Source: Candidatus Omnitrophota bacterium
GTDB taxonomy: Bacteria; Omnitrophota; Gorgyraeia; Aquiviventales; Aquiviventaceae
Assembly (NCBI GenBank): GCA_023247195.1
Contig: JAHFGY010000007.1
Span: forward strand, 1 to 39,119
DNA: 39,119 nt
Direction: 5' to 3'
The translations under genes were made by a program, and so were the position numbers. Positions 18,580-27,782 of the stretch are shown piece after piece. The notes beneath the pieces were generated by a model. That model saw only the letters and a program-made list of their open reading frames with translations. It was not told where the DNA came from and searched no databases. Every line of letters begins with the position of its first letter. The first letter of the stretch is position 1.

Positions 18580-20382
18580 ATGCCGGCTCTTTCCGACCAA
18601 ACGCTCCCCGCGCTCTTCTTTCGTCAGTCCGAAAACTTTTCCGACAAACCGCTCTTTTATGTCAAAGAACCGACGCTGGGAAGCTGGATAACCATCAGCT
18701 GGTCCCAAGCCCGGGAAACCATCCGTGATTTCGCCTCTTACCTTTTGGCCTCCGGGATCGCCGCCGGCGACCGTATCCTCATTCTTTCCGAAAACCGGCC
18801 GGAGTGGGGAATCACGGACTTGGCTGCGCAGTCGATCGGCGCATGGAGCGTCCCTCTATACCCGAGCCTGCGCGAGGAAGATATCCGGCGAATTGCCGAA
18901 GATTGCCAACCGGTCGCGTGCGTCGTCTCCTCCGCCGAGCAGTTGGCCAAGATCCTGCCTCTGAAACAAAGCGTTCCCAGTTTACGGCTCATCGTGCACA
19001 CGGAAAAACTTGCCGGTTCCGGCACCGTGTCCTGGCAGGATGCCGTGGCCCAAGGGAGGCAGGGCAAGCACCAGCAGGAATCCCAGTTAAAGGCAAGATT
19101 GAATCAAGTGAAGCAGGACTCCATCGCCACGCTTATCTATACTTCCGGGACGACCGGCGAGCCGAAGGGGGTCATGCTTTCGCACGGCAATTTTTTGTCG
19201 AACGTGTACGCGTGCCTTTCAGTCATCCCCATCACGTCCGTTGACCGCCACTTATCGTTTCTGCCGCTTTCCCACGTCTTTGAACGCATGGCCGGCTGGT
19301 ACCTGATGCTGGCGGCCGGCGCTTCCATTGCCTTTGCCCAGAACATAGACACGGTGCCCGACGACATGCGCGCGATCTCGCCCACGGTCATGCTCGGCGT
19401 GCCGCGGTTTTTCGAAAAGCTTTACAGGCGTATCCAGGAAAGCTTCCAGACTTTGACAGGCCTGCGGCGCAAACTCATGCTCTGGTCGCTGGATGTGGCC
19501 CGGCGCCGCTCCGAGCGCATCTGCCGCGGAGAACCGGTACCGGCCGTGCTGCAAACCCAGTACGCTCTTGCCAGGCGGCTGGTGTTCGAGAAGCTCCACA
19601 AGCGTCTCGGCGGCAGGCTGCGCTTTTTTGTCTCCGGCAGCGCCCCATTGTCCAAAGAAATCGGCGAGTTCTTTCACGGCATCGGCGTCACGATAATCGA
19701 AGGCTATGGGTTGACCGAAACCTCGCCGGTAATAGCGGTCAACCGCTTGAGCCAGCCCGTGTTCGGCACCGTGGGACCTTTGATTCCCGGCGTCGAGGTT
19801 TCGATCGCGGCCGATGGGGAAATCCTCACGCGCGGGCCGCACATTATGCAAGGCTACTACGGCAAACCCCAACTGACCGAAGAGGCGATTCAAGACGGGT
19901 GGTTCCATACCGGCGACATCGGGCATGTCGACTCTTCGGGGCGGCTCCACATCACGGACCGAAAGAAGGACTTGATCAAGACCGCGGGCGGCAAGTTCGT
20001 GCCGCCGCAGAAATTGGAAGGATTGTTTTCCTCGGATTCGCGCATCAGCCAAGTGATTGTTTACGGCGACCGCAAACCATTCTGCGTGGCTTTGGTCGTT
20101 CCGAACCGGCAGGCGGCGGAGGTTTTTGCGGCGCAGCAGGGGCTTTCCGGGCTTCCTTATGCTCAACTCCTGGCCAATCCCAAAGTCCACGCGTACTTTT
20201 GGTCGATCATCGAAGCTAAGCAGCGTGACCTTCCCAGCTTTGAGCAAGTGAAGAAGATTGCGCTGCTTGATCAGGAATTCAGCCTCGCGTCAGGGGAGCT
20301 TACGCCCACCCTCAAGGCAAAACGGCAAGCCATCGCCTCGAAGTACGACGCCCTGCTTCAATCGCTTTATCCTCCGTCATGA
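18580..20382 (+). CDS. Long-chain acyl-CoA synthetase (AMP-binding)
   Basis: TLIYTSGTTGEPKGVMLSHGN, GYGLTETSPVIA, WFHTGDIGHVDSSGRLHITDRKKDLIKTAGGKFVPP. Confidence 0.95.
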   Translation: MPALSDQTLPALFFRQSENFSDKPLFYVKEPTLGSWITISWSQARETIRDFASYLLASGIAAGDRILILSENRPEWGITDLAAQSIGAWSVPLYPSLREEDIRRIAEDCQPVACVVSSAEQLAKILPLKQSVPSLRLIVHTEKLAGSGTVSWQDAVAQGRQGKHQQESQLKARLNQVKQDSIATLIYTSGTTGEPKGVMLSHGNFLSNVYACLSVIPITSVDRHLSFLPLSHVFERMAGWYLMLAAGASIAFAQNIDTVPDDMRAISPTVMLGVPRFFEKLYRRIQESFQTLTGLRRKLMLWSLDVARRRSERICRGEPVPAVLQTQYALARRLVFEKLHKRLGGRLRFFVSGSAPLSKEIGEFFHGIGVTIIEGYGLTETSPVIAVNRLSQPVFGTVGPLIPGVEVSIAADGEILTRGPHIMQGYYGKPQLTEEAIQDGWFHTGDIGHVDSSGRLHITDRKKDLIKTAGGKFVPPQKLEGLFSSDSRISQVIVYGDRKPFCVALVVPNRQAAEVFAAQQGLSGLPYAQLLANPKVHAYFWSIIEAKQRDLPSFEQVKKIALLDQEFSLASGELTPTLKAKRQAIASKYDALLQSLYPPS

Positions 20383-21656
20383 AGCCGGCCGTTTGGATCG
20401 TCTTCTGCGCCGCTCTTATGCCGGTTGTTGCGCCCGCAGCCGAGGACGGAAGCAAAGCCGCGATCGAGAGAGATTCACGCGACTGGCCCGTGATCATTTC
20501 CACGCTTAAAGAGTCGCTCTGGCGTTCGCCCAATGATGGTTCGGTCAAGACTCAGCTTTCGATCGCCCATAACAACTACGGCGTCAAGCTCGGCGATCAA
20601 GGGAAGTGGCAGCTCGCGATCGACGAACTCGAAGAAGCCGTGAAGTTGGATCCTCAAACAACCGACTTCCGCAAGAATCTCAGCCGAATGTACCTGCAGC
20701 AAGCGGCATCGCTGCGGACTGAAGCCGCCAATCGCAGCACTTCCCGACAACAGGACGTCAAGGTTGCCGGTCTTGTCCGCAAAGCGCTCACCTATGACCC
20801 GACTGCGGCCGAGGCCTATGCCATGCTTGGAGAAATCGAATATGAAAACCAACGGCTTAAGGAAGCCAAGCAAGCGTGGGAAAAAGCCAGCAAGCTGAAT
20901 CCCAATCTGCCGGGCTTGCGCGAAGCCATGCAAAAACTCAGCGAGGAGCTGCCGGTTGAAGGCGACTTTGACCGGCTCACGCATTTGTATTTCGACATCC
21001 GCTACGAGGAATCGCAAGTTAATCGCAGTGTGGGCTTCGACGTGCAAGAAACGCTTCTGCAAGCGCGCCGGGACGTGGGCAATGCTTTCCGCTATTGGCC
21101 GAGCAACAAGATGATCGTGCTGGTATACAGCGCCCAAACCTTCCATGCAATGCGCCAAAATACCCCTGAATGGGTGGGCGGCCAATATGACGGCAAGATC
21201 CGCCTGCCGCTTCCCGGCGGCGAATTGGATGCCTCAGTCGTGCGGCAGATTCTCTACCATGAGTACACGCATGCTTTGGTGCGCGACCTCGCAGCCGGCA
21301 AATGCCCTGTTTGGCTCAATGAAGGGCTGGCCGAATACCAAGGAGCCAGGGCAGGGAGGCGCTATACCGAGCTTCTCGCCGATGCCTTGAAAAAAAATCA
21401 GCTTTTTCCATGGAAAGAGCTTGACGCTCACTTCTCGCCGTCATTGTCAGCCGCGGAAGTGGGCCTGGCCTACCAAGAAGCGCACAGCATTGTGGCGTAT
21501 TTATCCGATCGCTATGGATTTTGGCGGCTTCGCAAGGTCCTGGCAAACGTGGGCGGCGGGATGCCGGTTGACCAGGCCTTGAGCAAGGAATTCCACACGC
21601 CCCTTGAACGCTTGGAACGAAACTGGCGCGACTGGCTGCCCGGATTTGCGCGGTGA
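20379..21656 (+). CDS. Secreted TPR protein with gluzincin (peptidase MA-like) domain
   Basis: Signal peptide MKPAVWIVFCAALMPVVAPAA, TPR-like repeats, HEYTHALVRDLAAGKCPVWLNEGLAEYQ (HExxH...E). Confidence 0.85.
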   Translation: MKPAVWIVFCAALMPVVAPAAEDGSKAAIERDSRDWPVIISTLKESLWRSPNDGSVKTQLSIAHNNYGVKLGDQGKWQLAIDELEEAVKLDPQTTDFRKNLSRMYLQQAASLRTEAANRSTSRQQDVKVAGLVRKALTYDPTAAEAYAMLGEIEYENQRLKEAKQAWEKASKLNPNLPGLREAMQKLSEELPVEGDFDRLTHLYFDIRYEESQVNRSVGFDVQETLLQARRDVGNAFRYWPSNKMIVLVYSAQTFHAMRQNTPEWVGGQYDGKIRLPLPGGELDASVVRQILYHEYTHALVRDLAAGKCPVWLNEGLAEYQGARAGRRYTELLADALKKNQLFPWKELDAHFSPSLSAAEVGLAYQEAHSIVAYLSDRYGFWRLRKVLANVGGGMPVDQALSKEFHTPLERLERNWRDWLPGFAR

Positions 21657-21663
21657 GCCTGCG

Positions 21664-22563
21664 ATGACAACTCCGGCGAAATCTTTCCGATCAGGATTTG
21701 TAGGCATTGTCGGCCGGCCGAATGTCGGCAAATCGACGCTGGTCAATCAACTCGTCGGCCAGAAAGTAGCCATCACATCGCCCCATCCGCAGACAACGCG
21801 GAGCCGCATCCTCGGGGTCCTGACGCGCGACGATGCGCAGATCGCCTTTCTCGACAGCCCCGGGTGGCATAAACCCGAGCATGCGCTCGGCCGGTCCATG
21901 ACCGAGGCGGCCAAAGCCGTGTTGGAAGAAGCGGATGTGCTTATCGTGGTGATCGACGGCCGCGCGGGGCTGACCAAAGAGGACGAGAGACTCTTTAGCC
22001 GCCTGAAAGAAATCAGCAAGCCGGTTATCTTGGCGATCAACAAAACCGACATCGCTAAAAAGCCGCTGCTGCTTCCGCTCCTTCAGCGGTGCGAGGCCAC
22101 GAAGCTGTTCAGCGAACTGATACCGATTTCCGCTCTCACGGGCGACCAGACCTCGGTCCTGCTCAAGAGAATCCTTGAGCTATTGCCCGAAGGGCCGCAA
22201 TGGTATCCGCCGGAGCAACGCACGGATCAAACATCGGAACAGCTCACCACGGAGCTCATCCGCGAACAGGTGCTGCGTGCGACTCACCAAGAGGTCCCGC
22301 ACGCCGTAGCCGTTGTCTTGACACAAATGCAGGAAGGTCCAAAAGTATTGGAAATCGAAGCCACGCTTGTCGTTGAGCGCAACGGCCAGAAAGCCATCCT
22401 GATCGGGAAGGGCGGCGCGATGCTCAAGCGCATCGGCGAAAAAGCCCGCAAGGAAATCGAAGCGCTGCTCGGCAGGCACATTTACCTGGGACTGTGGGTG
22501 AAAGTCGAGCCTGACTGGCGGACAAACGCCGCCCGGCTGCGCGAATATGGTTTCAACGCATGA
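21664..22563 (+). CDS. era: GTPase Era
   Basis: GFVGIVGRPNVGKSTLVNQLVGQKVAITSPHPQTTR, DSPGWHKP, NKTD, C-terminal KH domain. Confidence 0.97.
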   Translation: MTTPAKSFRSGFVGIVGRPNVGKSTLVNQLVGQKVAITSPHPQTTRSRILGVLTRDDAQIAFLDSPGWHKPEHALGRSMTEAAKAVLEEADVLIVVIDGRAGLTKEDERLFSRLKEISKPVILAINKTDIAKKPLLLPLLQRCEATKLFSELIPISALTGDQTSVLLKRILELLPEGPQWYPPEQRTDQTSEQLTTELIREQVLRATHQEVPHAVAVVLTQMQEGPKVLEIEATLVVERNGQKAILIGKGGAMLKRIGEKARKEIEALLGRHIYLGLWVKVEPDWRTNAARLREYGFNA

Positions 22564-23108
22564 AAGTCCCTTTTCAGCTCCTCGGACGCAAGGTAATTTA
22601 TGAAGGACGCGTGATTCGGCTCGTGCGTGAAGAGCTGGTGGCCCGCGGCGTGCGTCTTATCCGCGAAACTGTCGAGCATCCCGGCGCGGTGGTGATCGTG
22701 CCGATCTTGCCCGACGGGCGGGTGCTGTTTGTCCGCCAGTACCGTAGGGCCATCAAAGAATACTTGTTGGAGCTTCCCGCCGGCACCCGCGACCGCGCCG
22801 AATCGCCGATGGCATGCGCCAAGCGCGAGCTCGTTGAGGAAACAGGCTGGCAGGCGCGCAAAATGAGCCTCTTAGGCTCGTTCTACAGCGCACCGGGATT
22901 CACCTCTGAGCGCATGATCCTGTACCTTGCCCAAGACCTGAAACCCACTCAGGCCAATCCTGAGCCGGATGAATTCGTGACGCCCGTAAAAATGAAGCTC
23001 GAGGATGCGATAAAGAAAGCGCTCAACGGCGAGATCGAAGATGGCAAGACGATTATCGGCCTCTTGCGAGCCCGCGAGCAATTGTGTAGACTAACTCGTC
23101 GACGGTAA
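22560..23108 (+). CDS. NUDIX hydrolase (ADP-ribose pyrophosphatase-like)
   Basis: NUDIX box GTRDRAESPMACAKRELVEETGW. Confidence 0.92.
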   Translation: MKVPFQLLGRKVIYEGRVIRLVREELVARGVRLIRETVEHPGAVVIVPILPDGRVLFVRQYRRAIKEYLLELPAGTRDRAESPMACAKRELVEETGWQARKMSLLGSFYSAPGFTSERMILYLAQDLKPTQANPEPDEFVTPVKMKLEDAIKKALNGEIEDGKTIIGLLRAREQLCRLTRRR

Positions 23109-23110
23109 CC

Positions 23111-23551
23111 ATGCCAACGCTCCAAGAACGCATTGAATCCGACTATAAGGAAGCGCTCCGCGCCGGCCAACGGCTGCGGGTGGATACGCTGCGCCTGATC
23201 AAAGCGGCGGTCCAACGCATCGCCATGGACAAGCGCAAAGACAATCTGGATGATTCCGAGATCCAGCAAGTCCTCTCGCACCAGGCCAAGCAGCGCCGCG
23301 AAACAATCGAGTCCGTCAAAGATTCCGGCCGCCAGGATATTATCGATCAGTCCACGCAAGAGCTGGCGCTCATCGAAGCCTATTTGCCGAAGCAATTACC
23401 GGACGATGCCTTGATTCGTTTTATCGACGAGGCTATTCAGTCCGTTGGAAAAAACCAAGGTCAGATCATGAAGTTTGTGATGGGCAAGGCGGCCGGCGCC
23501 GCTGACGGCAAGCGCGTCAGCCAGCTGGTCGCGACCCGGCTGAAAGCGTGA
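23111..23551 (+). CDS. GatB/YqeY domain protein
   Basis: MPTLQERIESDYKEALRAGQRLRVDTLRLIKAAVQ...LALIEAYLPKQL...GQIMKFVMGK. Confidence 0.92.
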   Translation: MPTLQERIESDYKEALRAGQRLRVDTLRLIKAAVQRIAMDKRKDNLDDSEIQQVLSHQAKQRRETIESVKDSGRQDIIDQSTQELALIEAYLPKQLPDDALIRFIDEAIQSVGKNQGQIMKFVMGKAAGAADGKRVSQLVATRLKA

Positions 23552-23555
23552 CGAG

Positions 23556-23843
23556 ATGGCTGTGACAACGGCTCAGCCGCGTAAAGGACGCCCGAAAGCG
23601 ATCATCAATCCGGACAGCTGCACCGGGTGCGAAGTATGCGTCGCGGTGTGTCCGGTCGATTGCATCAGCAAGCAGCCCGGGCCTGAATACCCGGGCTTGA
23701 ACCCGACCTGCATCATTGATCAGCCGAAATGTATCGGCTGCTGGCTGTGCGAAAAAATCTGCCCCTGGGAGGCGATCACCATGGTACCTGCTCAAGACAC
23801 ACCGCCTGTAACGGCTCCTGCGCAACCGGCCAAACCGGCATGA
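23556..23843 (+). CDS. 2x[4Fe-4S] ferredoxin with Pro/Ala-rich tail
   Basis: CTGCEVCVAVCPVDC and CIGCWLCEKICPWEA. Confidence 0.9.
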   Translation: MAVTTAQPRKGRPKAIINPDSCTGCEVCVAVCPVDCISKQPGPEYPGLNPTCIIDQPKCIGCWLCEKICPWEAITMVPAQDTPPVTAPAQPAKPA

Positions 23844-24277
23844 CCGTTCCCTCTCCGGATCCGGTAGGGAAGAGCGAGCCCCCCGTAAAAGCACCGTCTC
23901 CCGCGGCTGAAGTCCCGGCCGCGGCATCCGCCTCCGTCGGACCAACTACCGAAATCACCTTGCAGGATTTTCAGCGAATTCAGCTTCGCGTAGGCGTGAT
24001 CCGCGCCGCTGAAATTCATCCGCAAGCCGACCGCTTGTTGGTCCTACAGGTTGACCTGGGCGAGGCGCAACCGCGCCAGGTCGTGGCAGGTATTCGCGCC
24101 ACCTACCAACCCGCGGATCTGATCGGCAAGCAAGTCGTCGTGGTCGCGAATCTGAAGCCAGCGCTTTTGCGCGGCGTAGAAAGCAAAGGCATGGTCTTGG
24201 CCGGTTCCGATGCCGCCGCAGGCATCGTCATCCTGAGCCCTGAACGCGCTCTATCTCCGGGCAGCCCGGTCAAATAG
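23840..24277 (+). CDS. tRNA-binding (Trbp111 / MetRS C-terminal-like) protein with Pro/Ala-rich N-terminus
   Basis: DFQRIQLRVGVIRAAEIHPQADRLLVLQVDLGE...VVAGIR...NLKPALLRGVESKGMVLA; ATGA overlap with the ferredoxin stop. Confidence 0.85.
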   Translation: MTVPSPDPVGKSEPPVKAPSPAAEVPAAASASVGPTTEITLQDFQRIQLRVGVIRAAEIHPQADRLLVLQVDLGEAQPRQVVAGIRATYQPADLIGKQVVVVANLKPALLRGVESKGMVLAGSDAAAGIVILSPERALSPGSPVK

Positions 24278-24284
24278 CGCGGCT

Positions 24285-25139
24285 GTGGTTGTTGAAGCCT
24301 GTTTTTTAGCTGCCTTCTGGATCTGGACGGTCAGCGCCGCCGTCTTCCTTTCAAACACAATCCCTCCTCGAGAAAAATACGCGCCCATTGCCGGCGCTGA
24401 ACCGGTCGGCTTCGCGTCCACGGACGGCATACCGCTCCATGGCTGGATCCTTCGAGGCCGCGCGGACGCGCCCTGGATCGTGTTCTGCCACTCCTGGAGG
24501 CATTCCATCGCCGAAACCGCGCCCATTGCCAAGGAGCTGAACCGAGCGGGCTTCAACGCATTGCTCATGGACGCGCGAGCCCATGGGAGAAGCGGCGGGC
24601 AAAGCACATCCTTCGGATTCCGCGAGATCAATGACGTGTTCGGCGCACTGGTCTATCTTTCGCAGGTAGCGGATACGGCGCCTAAACCCATCGGCATTCT
24701 GGGAATTTCCATGGGAGCGACAACGGCTCTGCTAGCCGCGGCCTACGACGACCGCCTGGCCGCGGTGGTCGCAGATAGCCCCTGTGAAACGCTCGGCCAT
24801 CTTCTCACCGACTACGCACGTTCCGGAGCCGGGCCGTTTTCCGCGCCGTTGGCCGCATCACTCATCGCGACCTACCGGATGCGGTTCGGGAAATGGCCTG
24901 GGCAGATCTCGCCCAGGGTAGCCGCCGCGCGGCTCGCGCCCAGACCCTTGATGCTCATCGGAGGAAAACAAGACAAGAAAACACCGGCGCGGGGCGTTCA
25001 GGCAATCTTTGAATCAGCAGGAGAACCGAAGCAATTATGGTTGGTAGATGGAGAACACCGCGAGGCGTACCGAAAGAACCCAGAGGACTATATAAAGCGG
25101 GTAACGGTATTCTTCGAGCAATCGCTTAATTTAACATAA
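24285..25139 (+). CDS. Alpha/beta hydrolase, membrane-anchored or secreted
   Basis: Hydrophobic N-terminus, FCHSWRHS, GISMGATTALLAA, late Asp/His; GTG start. Confidence 0.85.
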   Translation: MVVEACFLAAFWIWTVSAAVFLSNTIPPREKYAPIAGAEPVGFASTDGIPLHGWILRGRADAPWIVFCHSWRHSIAETAPIAKELNRAGFNALLMDARAHGRSGGQSTSFGFREINDVFGALVYLSQVADTAPKPIGILGISMGATTALLAAAYDDRLAAVVADSPCETLGHLLTDYARSGAGPFSAPLAASLIATYRMRFGKWPGQISPRVAAARLAPRPLMLIGGKQDKKTPARGVQAIFESAGEPKQLWLVDGEHREAYRKNPEDYIKRVTVFFEQSLNLT

Positions 25140-25156
25140 GATATATTATAGGACAT

Positions 25157-25459
25157 TTATACATCCACCAAAACCCAGTCCTCAGCCACGCTTACCGGGT
25201 ACTTTTGAAGCCGAAATGCTGACGGCGGTATGCTCTCTCCGGTCATGAGATCGAATTCCCACCCGTGTTGCCGGCATTTGATTTCATCTTTTCGCCGAAT
25301 CCCCTCGCTCAGCGGAACGCCGGCGTGCGGGCACCGATCATCGCATACAAAGACGTTTCCGCCGGCTCGGCCAACAAGCAACCGCCGGCCCTCGAGTTCC
25401 ACAGCCTTCATGCCGTGCTCCGGCACGTCACTTAGGCTGATCAGCCTTTTCAGCGCCAT
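25157..25459 (-). CDS. Rieske [2Fe-2S] ferredoxin-like protein
   Basis: CDDRCPHAGVPLSEG...CRQHGWEFDLMTGE. Confidence 0.92.
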   Translation of the reverse strand: MALKRLISLSDVPEHGMKAVELEGRRLLVGRAGGNVFVCDDRCPHAGVPLSEGIRRKDEIKCRQHGWEFDLMTGESIPPSAFRLQKYPVSVAEDWVLVDV

Positions 25460-25907
25460 CTAGCTCTTCCTCTAGTAAGATCGTCACAGGCCCGTCATTC
25501 ACCAGCGCCACCCGCATCTGAGCCTGAAAAACCCCTGTCTTCACAACCGGAATTTTCGCGCGCACTTCCGTTACAAAGGCTGCAAATAGCCCCTCGGCCT
25601 TGGCTGGCGCGGCCGCGGTGTGAAAACTGGGACGGTTGCCGCCTTCCATACTGGCGGTCAATGTAATTTGTGGTACCAGCAGCAGTTCACCGCCGATGTC
25701 GCTGATCGAGCGGTTCAAGCGGCCCTCCGCGTCATCAAATACGCGCAGCGCCGCTAGCCGCCGGGCCATCCGCTGCAGTCCGGTCCTGGACATGGTATCG
25801 GCCGCTCCGAACCCGACCAACGCCAATAGTCCTGGCCCAATGGCCGCCACACGGTCCGAGTCAATTGTGACCGATGCTTCAAGGACCCGCTGCACAACCA
25901 GCCGCAT
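25428..25907 (-). CDS. dtd: D-aminoacyl-tRNA deacylase
   Basis: MRLVVQRVLEASVTIDSDRVAAIGPGLLALVGF, GNRPSFHTA, VNDGPVTILLE. Confidence 0.93.
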   Translation of the reverse strand: MRLVVQRVLEASVTIDSDRVAAIGPGLLALVGFGAADTMSRTGLQRMARRLAALRVFDDAEGRLNRSISDIGGELLLVPQITLTASMEGGNRPSFHTAAAPAKAEGLFAAFVTEVRAKIPVVKTGVFQAQMRVALVNDGPVTILLEEELDGAEKADQPK

Positions 25908-26694
25908 AATCTTCCTCACGCGCTTTTTGAATGGATTCCTCGTCGAGGACAGCGCTCATCGGGCCCCAGGGCGTCGTTGCTTTGATCATCAAAGGCAGCC
26001 GCCGCCGGTCAGGCGTCAGGTATCCCCAGAGCCGGCCGCGTTTTACCAAGATGCCTTTGAACACGGCCTTTGGCTCAACCATGAATGACTGAAATGTGCC
26101 ACGGCCTCGCAATTCAAGATCGACCAGGTCACCGACCACGATTTTCGTGTTATAAATTTTCTCGTCGGTATACAAGTCGGCTATCTTCTCGGTGTTTGGA
26201 TCCAGCGGCTGGTTCCTAAACCAGTAAATAGCGGCCAGGAGGTCATAGATCGGCGGCGTGAACCGAACAGGCTTCTTCTCTCCGTTCAAGAGCGATTCAT
26301 ACTCGGCTTCGCCCTTCTCAGGATTGAAAATAACCCGTTCGTCCGATCGATACCGCCCTTCCCTTTGCTTTTTCTCGAATTGCAACGGCTGCAGCGTTTT
26401 TCTGTCGACATAACTGTGGATCTCATCCTGGATGGGATAAAACTTTGAAAGCACTTCGTTCGTGCGACCTTCGGCGACCAGGTGAACCGCTTCGCGATTT
26501 TGAATCGTGGCCAGTTCCTTGACGGTGATTATCCCTGAGCCTACATGGAGCCCGATCCATCGTCCCTGAAAACGAAGCTCTTCGCCGAGCTTCGGGTGAG
26601 GCTGGCACGCCGGCTGGCTGTCCTCCGCGCATGCGGCCCGGGAAAATACCGCCAGCAAAAGAACCAGTAAACCGGCGAACTTATTCCCACGCAT
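25879..26694 (-). CDS. DUF3108-like secreted protein
   Basis: Signal peptide MRGNKFAGLLVLLLAVFSRAACA; GEELRFQGRWIGLHVGSGIITVKE..., IYDLLAAIYWFRNQPL pattern. Confidence 0.7.
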   Translation of the reverse strand: MRGNKFAGLLVLLLAVFSRAACAEDSQPACQPHPKLGEELRFQGRWIGLHVGSGIITVKELATIQNREAVHLVAEGRTNEVLSKFYPIQDEIHSYVDRKTLQPLQFEKKQREGRYRSDERVIFNPEKGEAEYESLLNGEKKPVRFTPPIYDLLAAIYWFRNQPLDPNTEKIADLYTDEKIYNTKIVVGDLVDLELRGRGTFQSFMVEPKAVFKGILVKRGRLWGYLTPDRRRLPLMIKATTPWGPMSAVLDEESIQKAREEDYAAGCAAGP

Positions 26695-27109
26695 ACTCTC
26701 TGAGCCCCCAGTGGGCATAAGGCGGCTCGTAGGCCCTTGGATAAGGGATAGGAAATGTGGCTGTTTCATAAGCTCCCAGAGCCAAGCGCAGAGCAACCGC
26801 TTTGCTGCCTGACCATAACGCATCTGCAAAAGCCTGAGCGGGTTTTGGGGCGCGGCATGAGTCGCTCATGCGGCGGGGCCACTCCAACCATGCGGTGATG
26901 ACATTGGTCACCCCGCGCCCAGCCTTGGTCAACGGATCGCGGCCATAGAGCGGTGGATTTTGCGCAGACTGGGCTGTTGCCTCGTTGTTGGCTGTTATGC
27001 TGTCGACGGAGGGGATCGATTCTTCAGCGTACGCTCGCGATACGGCTAAACAGGCCAGAAGTGACCCAGTCAGAATCATTCGTGCCAGACCATTATCTCT
27101 TACCGGCAT
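26681..27109 (-). CDS. TIGR04073-like (exosortase-associated) secreted protein, copy A
   Basis: Signal peptide; DPLTKAGRGVTNVITAWLEWPRRMSD...ALGAYETATFPIPYPRAYEPPYAHW. Confidence 0.65.
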   Translation of the reverse strand: MPVRDNGLARMILTGSLLACLAVSRAYAEESIPSVDSITANNEATAQSAQNPPLYGRDPLTKAGRGVTNVITAWLEWPRRMSDSCRAPKPAQAFADALWSGSKAVALRLALGAYETATFPIPYPRAYEPPYAHWGLREYAWE

Positions 27110-27782
27110 GTTCCCTCCGCATTGAACCGACGACCGATTCTTGAAGACGTTTCCTGAGCGCCGAAGGCGTAAGACAGATCTCATCCGCGGCTTGCAGGTA
27201 GGAAGGCGGCAGCGAGCTGGCCAATGCAAGGATATAGCCGGCTCCGGCGGAGCGCGCTGATTCAATCCCATACGGCGCGTTCTCAATGACGATCGCGTCT
27301 CTTGGCCGCACCCCGAGCCGCCGGCAAGCCGTCAGGTAAGGTTCCGGGTGGGGCTTTCCTCGCCTGACCGCATCGCCGGTTATGATCACGGTGAAACGGG
27401 CGAGCGTTTCCTTTGGAACGACCCGATCAACTTCGCGACGAGACGTGCCCGTTACTAAGGCAAGCGGCAGGCGGCTCTGTAACCACCGGAGCGATCGCTG
27501 CCAGCCCGGTTTTACGGTTATAGCGCGTGCGGAAGCGGCGAAGAGCGCTTCTTTGTCCCGGAGTATCTTCTTGGCGCTGTCGGCCGGCAAATGGCCATTG
27601 GGAGCGTTCTTTAAGAGCCTCTGCACGGTCAAGTGACCCGGCTCTCCTTCGCATGCATAGATAAGCGCCCTGTCAACGGATCGCCCGACGCGGCGAAACG
27701 CCGCCTGCCAGGCTCGCGCATGCAAAGGCATGGTATCGATCAGCACACCGTCGAGATCAAATAAAACAGCTTTAGGCTTCAT
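27093..27782 (-). CDS. HAD-superfamily phosphatase (beta-phosphoglucomutase-like)
   Basis: VLFDLDGVLIDTMPLHARAWQ, LVTGTSRREVD, GKPHPEPYL, VIENAPYGIESARSAG. Confidence 0.92.
   Translation of the reverse strand: MKPKAVLFDLDGVLIDTMPLHARAWQAAFRRVGRSVDRALIYACEGEPGHLTVQRLLKNAPNGHLPADSAKKILRDKEALFAASARAITVKPGWQRSLRWLQSRLPLALVTGTSRREVDRVVPKETLARFTVIITGDAVRRGKPHPEPYLTACRRLGVRPRDAIVIENAPYGIESARSAGAGYILALASSLPPSYLQAADEICLTPSALRKRLQESVVGSMRREHAGKR

Noticed and set aside
19252-20247. 331-aa antisense ORF opposite the acyl-CoA synthetase
   Set aside because: No recognisable domain; antisense of a well-supported CDS
23674-23697. AGCCCGGG-N8-CCCGGGCT inverted repeat in the ferredoxin gene
   Set aside because: Inside the coding sequence, no T-tract, likely a chance consequence of Pro/Gly codons between the two clusters
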